A stretch of 64,000 nucleotides of DNA, from the NCBI GenBank assembly GCA_019721035.1, contig JAHEAA010000005.1, forward strand, positions 1 to 64,000, in the 5' to 3' direction. This document shows positions 58,814-64,000 of the stretch, one piece after another (the first letter of the stretch is position 1; each line of letters opens with the position of its first letter). Below the pieces are notes generated by a model. The model did not search any database. It had not been told where the DNA came from and saw nothing but the letters and a program-made list of their open reading frames with translations. The position numbers were made by a program, and so were the translations under genes. The DNA comes from Candidatus Sysuiplasma acidicola (lineage in GTDB: Archaea; Thermoplasmatota; Thermoplasmata; Sysuiplasmatales; Sysuiplasmataceae).

Positions 58814-59482
58814 TCATGAAGGCAAGAAGTGCATAATCCTGCGCCACAGGAGAATGAGGAGACCAAGAAGTATTGCGTCAATTATGTTGTCAAAGTAACG
58901 ATAACTGGAAACCCATATTTCCAGAGACGCTACAGAAAAATAACTCCTGAGGGCAATCACGGCCAGAACGTCAAGCGGCGCAAGGCACATTAGTACAGTG
59001 AAGATTATAACGATTAAGGAAAAAAATTTAACCGGAACAAAGTCTCTGTGCAGCATGCCGGCCCTGATTGAATCGTAGATGTACAGAGAGTTCCTGACAA
59101 CCATCAGACTGATTATTACTGAGAAAAAAGTGTCTCCCGCCAGGAATACAAGACCGATATGACCCGTTGGAAACCATTCGACGCCGGACTCGTATAAATT
59201 AAGTAAGCTGCCAGTCCGCAGGAAAAAGTAAGGATTGGGAGTATTTGTCGCTGCGAGAAAAGGATAGACGCTCGTGCGGTAATAGAATATCATGTCATTG
59301 GCAGCCGCATAAATGAGCCAGTAAGAAATACCAAATACGGCAATCGCAGATATACGGATCACTCGGGCGGTCACGAGTCTGTTACGAGTGGCTGCTTTGA
59401 GCGAGCTGGCGCCCTTCGAGTCACCTATGCTTCCCTCATTATGATCCAACTTATCCGTTTCAGATTCCATTGACACTGCCAT
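58814..59482 (-). CDS. Unknown membrane protein in the cytochrome b/Rieske cluster
   Basis: The 222-residue protein has a polar N-terminus of about 35 residues, then four hydrophobic segments (about 42-62, 110-135, 150-175, 195-217). An outside loop between the first two carries VYPFLAATNTPNPYFFLR. No heme-binding His pattern or known domain is visible. Position beside the Rieske and cytochrome b genes suggests an accessory subunit or assembly factor. I do not recognise the family. Confidence 0.6.
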   Translation of the reverse strand: MAVSMESETDKLDHNEGSIGDSKGASSLKAATRNRLVTARVIRISAIAVFGISYWLIYAAANDMIFYYRTSVYPFLAATNTPNPYFFLRTGSLLNLYESGVEWFPTGHIGLVFLAGDTFFSVIISLMVVRNSLYIYDSIRAGMLHRDFVPVKFFSLIVIIFTVLMCLAPLDVLAVIALRSYFSVASLEIWVSSYRYFDNIIDAILLGLLILLWRRIMHFLPS

Positions 59483-60021
59483 CCATGCTCAATATATGGA
59501 AATATGAATGTGGTTGGCAAGACTGATTAGAAGGTTATTAAACACCATCGATTATTTTTACTGCAGTACAACAAACACATCTATCCACATACACAACCAT
59601 CACTCATCCAAACGCCTCGAAGAGCATCAGACGGCAGAAAGTGCACTTGTAGGGCCGATCCACATTAACACCAGTGTCGGGTGATCCCTCCGAAAGTTTA
59701 TTAATCGGATTCTTTTTCTCTCACGCGTTAAACAGAGGCGACCCAATCCATGCGGAATTCCAGAACAGGATGTTATACAATGATGGCTGTTGGAGTAATC
59801 GGAATGTCTGTTTCGCTGGTTGCGGCGAACCTGATTACTGCAGTGGCATCAGCCATTCTCGCCCTGGTAGGCGTCTTCTCCCTTGGTAATTGAGCAGACA
59901 GTAACAAATCTGCCGCTCGCCGATCCACCGCTCAGCCAGCTTTTTCGGTCGTGAATCTCGCGGAAGTTGGCGATGTGAATGTTAAAAAAATACATTCACA
60001 CAATAGATTAAGGAAATTAGT
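59483..60021. other. Intergenic region with one small plus-strand ORF
   Basis: About 540 bases. It contains a TATA-like AAAGTTTATTAATC at 59693-59706 and a 47-codon ORF (59750-59893). The rest shows nothing recognisable. Confidence 0.5.
59750..59893 (+). CDS. Small hydrophobic peptide (47 residues)
   Basis: From the ATG the translation is a short polar start followed by one long hydrophobic helix (residues 11-44, with Gly, Ala, Val and Leu; MSVSLVAANLITAV in the middle). It is preceded by a TATA-like box about 45-55 bases upstream and a purine-rich GAGGCG. A single-span membrane peptide is plausible, perhaps a small subunit of the neighbouring respiratory complex. A chance ORF is not excluded. 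Confidence 0.45.
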   Translation: MRNSRTGCYTMMAVGVIGMSVSLVAANLITAVASAILALVGVFSLGN

Positions 60022-61374
60022 TCAGATTGTTTCCCTGACGGCCGCATCGGCATAGATTCCGATGAAGCCTCCAAGATATGTGAGATAATGGGCCTGTGTA
60101 AAGATTGTGCTTGATACGGCAAGTGTGTCCTGGACTGTGTAGTACGTTCCCGATCGCGTACCATGGGATGATTGGATTGTTTTCGTGCTGCTGACTGTCG
60201 TATGAGCAGAAGCAACGAGCGCCGTATAGTTGGATTTCGTCACATTGAATGTTCCCCACATTCCTTTGGCGAAGTCGTTAGAAACTTCAGAAATGTACTT
60301 GTAATTACCCACTCTAGTCACGTTGAAATAAATCTGAATAGTCGTGTTCTTTGGCGTACCCGCAGTAGGATTCGGACTTGATGCGTTCTTGAAAACAGGA
60401 GTGTAATTTGGGGAAGTGGTGTTCGTTATGTTTCCCGGAACAAGTATCCAGGAATGGTTTGAAGCAGATGTTGACGGTATCGTCAGTGTGAGCCAGACCA
60501 TTGTATTGTTCGGAGCCGTCATGGCAGGACCTGGCGTGGTCCCGTTGAACGTCTGAGTGGCGTTGGCACCCGCCACAAGACTGAAATGCTCCTTAGGTAC
60601 AGTGGTCGTAGTGTTGCCTGAAGTGACATTGAACCAGCCCCACATGCCGGATTCGAAGTGACCGGGGAATTCGCAGATGTACTTGTAACTGCCTGCTTTG
60701 TTGGCAAAGAACACAATCTGATCGGAACTGCCGACCGGTGAGCCAGCGGTAGGATTGGGACTTGTTGCATTAGGGAAGACAGGTGTAAAATCGGGAGTTG
60801 GCACGGGCGAAACGTTACCAGGAACAAGTACCCACGAATGTGGATATCCTGCGCTCGAATCAACATGGAATGTAACCCAGACACGGGTGTTTACAGGAAC
60901 AGTAAGTGTAGGACCCGGACTCGTGCCATTGAACGTAAAACTACCGTTTGGACCGGCATCGATGGTGAAGTGAACATACGGTGCAGGTGGAGGTTTGAAT
61001 GCCGGTGGCGGAGGAGTGGTCAGTGTATGAACATCTGCAAATATGAACGCCACACCTATGACAAAAACAATGATACCGGCCATAAGCATATTCTGACGGC
61101 GTCTGATTTCAGGTGTAAATTTCCTGTTGCCTGTTGCGCTGGACCTGGCAGAAGAAGCCCGTGGAGGCGGAGTTTCGTCGTGCTCGCCGGCGGTACTCGG
61201 AGTCTGACTCTTCGGACTCTCCGGTGTCTCTTTTCCGCGCAACGCGGTGTTCAGTCGTTCGAAGAGCTGAGTTGCTTCATTCTCTGAAAGCAATACAGAT
61301 TCTCTATCGCCCATCTTGACTTCGAAAACATCTTTGCGAGATACGTCGACACGTTTTCCGTCGGGTTTTGTCAT
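60022..61374 (-). CDS. Membrane-anchored protein with two cupredoxin domains, one copper-less
   Basis: The 450-residue protein has a cytoplasmic charged N-terminus (about 1-95), one membrane helix (about 96-115), and two homologous cupredoxin domains (about 130-255 and 262-380). In domain 1 the type 1 copper ligands are H179 (YPHSW), C234, H239 and M244 in CEFPGHFESGM, as in sulfocyanins. In domain 2 H307 and M372 remain but C is Ser362 and the second His is Asp367, so copper binding is probably lost. Many N-glycosylation sequons show the domains face outward. It likely shuttles electrons between the Rieske protein and an oxidase. Confidence 0.88.
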   Translation of the reverse strand: MTKPDGKRVDVSRKDVFEVKMGDRESVLLSENEATQLFERLNTALRGKETPESPKSQTPSTAGEHDETPPPRASSARSSATGNRKFTPEIRRRQNMLMAGIIVFVIGVAFIFADVHTLTTPPPPAFKPPPAPYVHFTIDAGPNGSFTFNGTSPGPTLTVPVNTRVWVTFHVDSSAGYPHSWVLVPGNVSPVPTPDFTPVFPNATSPNPTAGSPVGSSDQIVFFANKAGSYKYICEFPGHFESGMWGWFNVTSGNTTTTVPKEHFSLVAGANATQTFNGTTPGPAMTAPNNTMVWLTLTIPSTSASNHSWILVPGNITNTTSPNYTPVFKNASSPNPTAGTPKNTTIQIYFNVTRVGNYKYISEVSNDFAKGMWGTFNVTKSNYTALVASAHTTVSSTKTIQSSHGTRSGTYYTVQDTLAVSSTIFTQAHYLTYLGGFIGIYADAAVRETI

Positions 61375-61526
61375 TCTATCTGCCCGGCTATTATGCTTTT
61401 TCTCTATAAACTTTTCACCATAGCGTGTTTTGATAAAGCATGCAAGACAGATCTAGCTCGATGAGATTTCAACACCAGATTAGTCATCATCGTGGGCGCA
61501 TTTATGCTGATGTTGCCGTTTCCGAT

Positions 61527-62189
61527 TTACTTAACAATGATGACTCCATTCATCCAGCCCGCTGCAAGCATTGCTCCTGCATCCCCGTACGGTCCGCTGC
61601 CGCACAATGCTTCACATTGCCAGTGATAAACACCTGGGCTGAGAACAAATGTGGCATATTCGGTAGAAGAGGGCAGCACAGGAATATTCAAGACAGTCTT
61701 ACCGTTTTTGAACACTGAAAAAGTGTGCGCCACATTGTCCTTCGGGAATGAGCTCAATGTCATTCCGCCATTCACAGCAATACCGGCGCTTGAGGAACCG
61801 GTAGTTGAGTTGACGTTTGTATCGTTTACAACAAAAACATCATTGCCATTTGTTCCTGTGACGTTTGCGAATTGAGAAGGCACAACAGCAGCACCGCCGT
61901 CGTAATTCACGATGGTGATGTCGATTGGAACGTTGGCTGGCAGACTTATGTTAGCCGATGAGTAGAGCTTTCCGTCGTGCACAACAAAGTACGCCGGCTG
62001 CGATCCGATAGTATTGTTATACCAGTTCTGCGTAGTGATTACTAGATTCAAATCATAAACACCATTGCCGGCTCCCGATGCACCGGCAAGGGGGCCGTAT
62101 GAGAATAGAAAACCAGCAAAAATACCTGCGCCAAATACTATCACAACTATGAGTGCCAATGCCTTATCGAAATTGCCGAATATTTTCAT
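61527..62189 (-). CDS. Cytochrome c oxidase subunit II-like cupredoxin
   Basis: The 220-residue protein has an N-terminal membrane helix (about 9-32) and an extracellular beta-rich domain with sequons. Near the end AHTFSV supplies H155, and PGVYHWQCEALCG gives C192 and C196, spaced as in the CuA site (C-x3-C-G). The second CuA His expected four residues after the second Cys is not there (Pro200), and Met207 follows a seven-residue insert. It is therefore CoxII-like but with an altered copper site. It may be an oxidase subunit or a mononuclear copper carrier. It is upstream of the two-domain cupredoxin on the same strand. Confidence 0.75.
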   Translation of the reverse strand: MKIFGNFDKALALIVVIVFGAGIFAGFLFSYGPLAGASGAGNGVYDLNLVITTQNWYNNTIGSQPAYFVVHDGKLYSSANISLPANVPIDITIVNYDGGAAVVPSQFANVTGTNGNDVFVVNDTNVNSTTGSSSAGIAVNGGMTLSSFPKDNVAHTFSVFKNGKTVLNIPVLPSSTEYATFVLSPGVYHWQCEALCGSGPYGDAGAMLAAGWMNGVIIVK

Positions 62190-62432
62190 GATTGACGATT
62201 TACGGGTTCAACAATAAATACATTGTAACTCACATATAAGGCGAATATGCAATGAACGACCTGCCAGAGAGCGTGATGCAGACCGATCACCACATCTGCG
62301 ACAGTCTTGTCGAAGCATTCTGTGTAGCATGCGCAGCCGTATCATAATGAGTATCAGTCACTCTGAGTATCGAAATACCACGTATTCGAAATGTCTATAA
62401 GCTGCGGCAGGTATAGAGCATCACTCGAGGTG

Positions 62433-62624
62433 ATGGTGCTGATAGGAAACATGTGGGACTGGGCCATAGTAATAATCGTAGCACTCATTTTATTCGGCGG
62501 TGCTAACAAGATACCGGATATGTTCAGGTCATTCGGTAAGGCAGCCGGTGAGTTCAAGCGTGGACAAATGGAAATACAGAAAGAGCTCGAGAAAGAAGTT
62601 CAGGTTACAGCTGAAAAGAAGTGA
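62433..62624 (+). CDS. tatA: Twin-arginine translocase subunit TatA
   Basis: From the ATG at 62433 the protein has 63 residues (an ATG at 62451 gives 57). WDWAIVIIVALILFGGANK followed by IPDMFRSFGKAAGEF is the TatA pattern: one membrane helix, a Phe-Gly hinge and an amphipathic helix. The charged tail ends in Lys. It forms the pore for folded protein export. It is convergent with tatC, about 275 bases apart, and near a Tat-type Rieske substrate. Confidence 0.9.
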   Translation: MVLIGNMWDWAIVIIVALILFGGANKIPDMFRSFGKAAGEFKRGQMEIQKELEKEVQVTAEKK

Positions 62625-62899
62625 CATCCTTCGCACGCTGCATGCGGTGACTTCCTGCGGAAGAATCCGTGACTGTTCGCGCTTCCGCGTGAGCAGCCCG
62701 GGACCTCAGAGTCCCGTCTGATCGTACGTTCACTACACAAGCTCGGATTCAGATGTGTCCCGCCATGCTGCCATTGCAAAGAGTTAGGCCCTGTGTTTTG
62801 TTTGTCTTTCGCTTTCGTCCTGCCGTTAAAACTGGAGTCTTCCTACTCGCTTTTATAAAGGAGTTCCCAGCACTCATTCATTTTTGCCAATAGAGGCAC
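62625..62899. other. Intergenic region between tatA and tatC
   Basis: About 275 bases with no supported gene. A symmetrical TATA-like CTTTTATAAAG is at about 62850-62860; it could serve either strand, but no gene lies in the right place to use it. Confidence 0.4.
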
Positions 62900-63817
62900 T
62901 CAGATTTTCCCTTGTGATTCGACAGTTTCAACTTGTGAGGTCGCATTTTTCCTCGCCACACGCCGTGATGCGAGGGCACCTGCCGCATACAGTCCGGAGA
63001 GTGTGAGCCCGATTATAGTCTCAATCAGACCGCCAGTAACTCCGGGAGAAATGAGCAGGGCAATGATAAATGATGCAAGTATGCCCATTCTCCAATTCTC
63101 CTTCCAAACCTCCGGCCCGACAAAATTGAATTTCGTCAGAGTAACCATAACTATCGGCAGCTCGAATGCCAAACCAAACGAGAATAGGAAGCCGACGATG
63201 AGGGCCACGAGCGATTTAAAACTGATGGTTGCCTGGATGCCCAGCGAAATCATGTACAGTTTCACCACTACCAGGATTACCGGTATGATCACAAAATAAG
63301 CGAAAGCTGCCCCTGAAATGAATAGAAGAAAAGCAGGAATGATCACCAACTTGAGCTGGTTCTTCTCGTGACCATACAGCGCAGGGGAGATAAACTTCCA
63401 CATTTCGGTCAAAATTACAGGCATAGAGATTGCCACACTGAACAGAAGCGATACCTGCATGGAAGAGAGTATTGGGTCGAAGACATTGACATTCAGTACC
63501 ACGACGCCTTTCGGCACCTCATGAGTTATGAAGTACCGCAGTGCGAGAGTGGAAAAACTGTTCAGAAATGACGGCACGACGATCGGTATCCTTGTAATGG
63601 TGAAAGCACCAAACAAAGGGAGAGCTATGTGCGTAGGCGACACAGACACAGATGAAGGACCGAAAAACATGAAAAAAGCGGTGAAAAGCAGAATGGTGAA
63701 TAAAATGCGCCTTAGACGCGAAGCAAGTTCCTGCAGATGATCCAGAAGCGGCGTCAGGGGACTGGGCTCTTTTGCTGCACCTTCATTCATGCCGTGACGG
63801 CTAAGCAAGGCGGTCAA
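62900..63817 (-). CDS. tatC: Twin-arginine translocase subunit TatC
   Basis: The 305-residue protein has the TatC landmarks. SPLTPLLDHLQELASRLRR is the N-terminal signal-binding motif with its Glu, the first periplasmic loop is somewhat long (about 55-100), and GFLFSFGLAFELPIV carries the conserved Phe-Glu-Pro in the later helices. Six membrane helices are predicted. It recognises twin-arginine signals such as that of the Rieske protein here. The polar C-terminal tail ends in Lys-Ile. Confidence 0.92.
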   Translation of the reverse strand: MTALLSRHGMNEGAAKEPSPLTPLLDHLQELASRLRRILFTILLFTAFFMFFGPSSVSVSPTHIALPLFGAFTITRIPIVVPSFLNSFSTLALRYFITHEVPKGVVVLNVNVFDPILSSMQVSLLFSVAISMPVILTEMWKFISPALYGHEKNQLKLVIIPAFLLFISGAAFAYFVIIPVILVVVKLYMISLGIQATISFKSLVALIVGFLFSFGLAFELPIVMVTLTKFNFVGPEVWKENWRMGILASFIIALLISPGVTGGLIETIIGLTLSGLYAAGALASRRVARKNATSQVETVESQGKI

Positions 63818-63924
63818 CTATAAAGATATTCAAGGAGTGTGAGGAGTTGGCAATGTCAGAAGCCGGTTAACCAGACTTGCCATGGCGAAAGGATGAACCA
63901 TCCGCAGAGCCCGTCTGTGGCCAA

Positions 63925-64000
63925 TCATGTCGGTTCTCTGAGTATGGCGCCTATGTGCCTGACATGACTGTAAACAACAAAGGCAACAACCACATTCATG
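63925..64000 (-). CDS. Possible C-terminal end of a gene running off the window
   Basis: The minus strand is open from the window edge to a TGA at 63925-63927. The visible residues (NVVVAFVVYSHVRHIGAIL then REPT) look like a membrane segment with a basic end. It may be the tail of a further membrane subunit, or a chance frame. Confidence 0.25.
   Translation of the reverse strand, partial: MNVVVAFVVYSHVRHIGAILREPT

Noticed and set aside
62850-62860. TATA-like box between tatA and tatC as a promoter
   Set aside because: It is symmetrical, and downstream on either strand would only produce antisense RNA to tatA or tatC.
1-64000. CRISPR array, rRNA genes, replication origin
   Set aside because: No regularly spaced repeats, rRNA-like sequence, or origin-type repeat clusters with an orc1/cdc6 gene were seen.

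Overview
The window is a piece of an archaeal chromosome. The evidence is eS6, aIF2-gamma, the eL18-uL13-uS9-RpoN operon, Kae1, CTP-dependent riboflavin kinase (RibK), archaeal-type TrpS/PheS, an archaeal KptA and TATA-box promoters. A fused electron-transfer flavoprotein, cupredoxins, a cytochrome b/Rieske pair, a surface protein with the ESGLP-type repeat and many N-glycosylation sequons point to Thermoplasmata, probably an aerobic, protein- and fatty-acid-degrading heterotroph. This placement rests on gene content, not on a tree.

Layout. Positions 1-5000 are accessory: a PIN toxin with an overlapping partner, an IS256-type element whose transposase is broken by a 5-bp tandem duplication, and surface-protein genes between two 129-bp direct repeats. 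Positions 5000-12900 hold a cyclophilin, a HAD hydrolase, an SDR, Rieske ferredoxin plus fused EtfBA, and a bacterial-type folate cluster (folE, a pteridine-reductase-like SDR, folB, folK). Positions 13300-21600 hold Kae1, a RecJ/GAN-type nuclease, transporters and an Old Yellow Enzyme relative. Positions 21600-30700 carry eS6, aIF2-gamma, a PIN nuclease, RibK, purSLQ, MarC and TrmI. Positions 30700-40740 carry an HPr-kinase-like P-loop protein, a 2-oxoacid:ferredoxin oxidoreductase, regulators, PheS and TrpS.

The most interesting locus is 40860-43001: four same-strand genes for an E1-like adenylating enzyme, a ubiquitin-like protein ending exactly in Gly-Gly, an E2 with the HPN tripeptide and catalytic Cys, and a JAMM isopeptidase. 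The last three overlap. This is a compact ubiquitin-type conjugation and deconjugation operon with no recognisable E3.

Positions 43000-54500 contain an endonuclease IV relative, the eL18 operon with tRNA-Pro(GGG), KptA, a DUF2797 protein, an ornithine-cyclodeaminase relative, an MTHFR relative (which fits folate use), and an acyl-CoA module (DUF35 protein, a thiolase-like protein lacking the usual Cys, an acyl-CoA dehydrogenase). Positions 54600-64000 are a respiratory island: heme O synthase, a cytochrome b with an internal 130-residue duplication, a Tat-type Rieske protein, an unknown membrane protein, a two-domain cupredoxin with one decayed copper site, a CoxII-like protein, TatA and TatC. 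An oxidase subunit I gene is not in the window.
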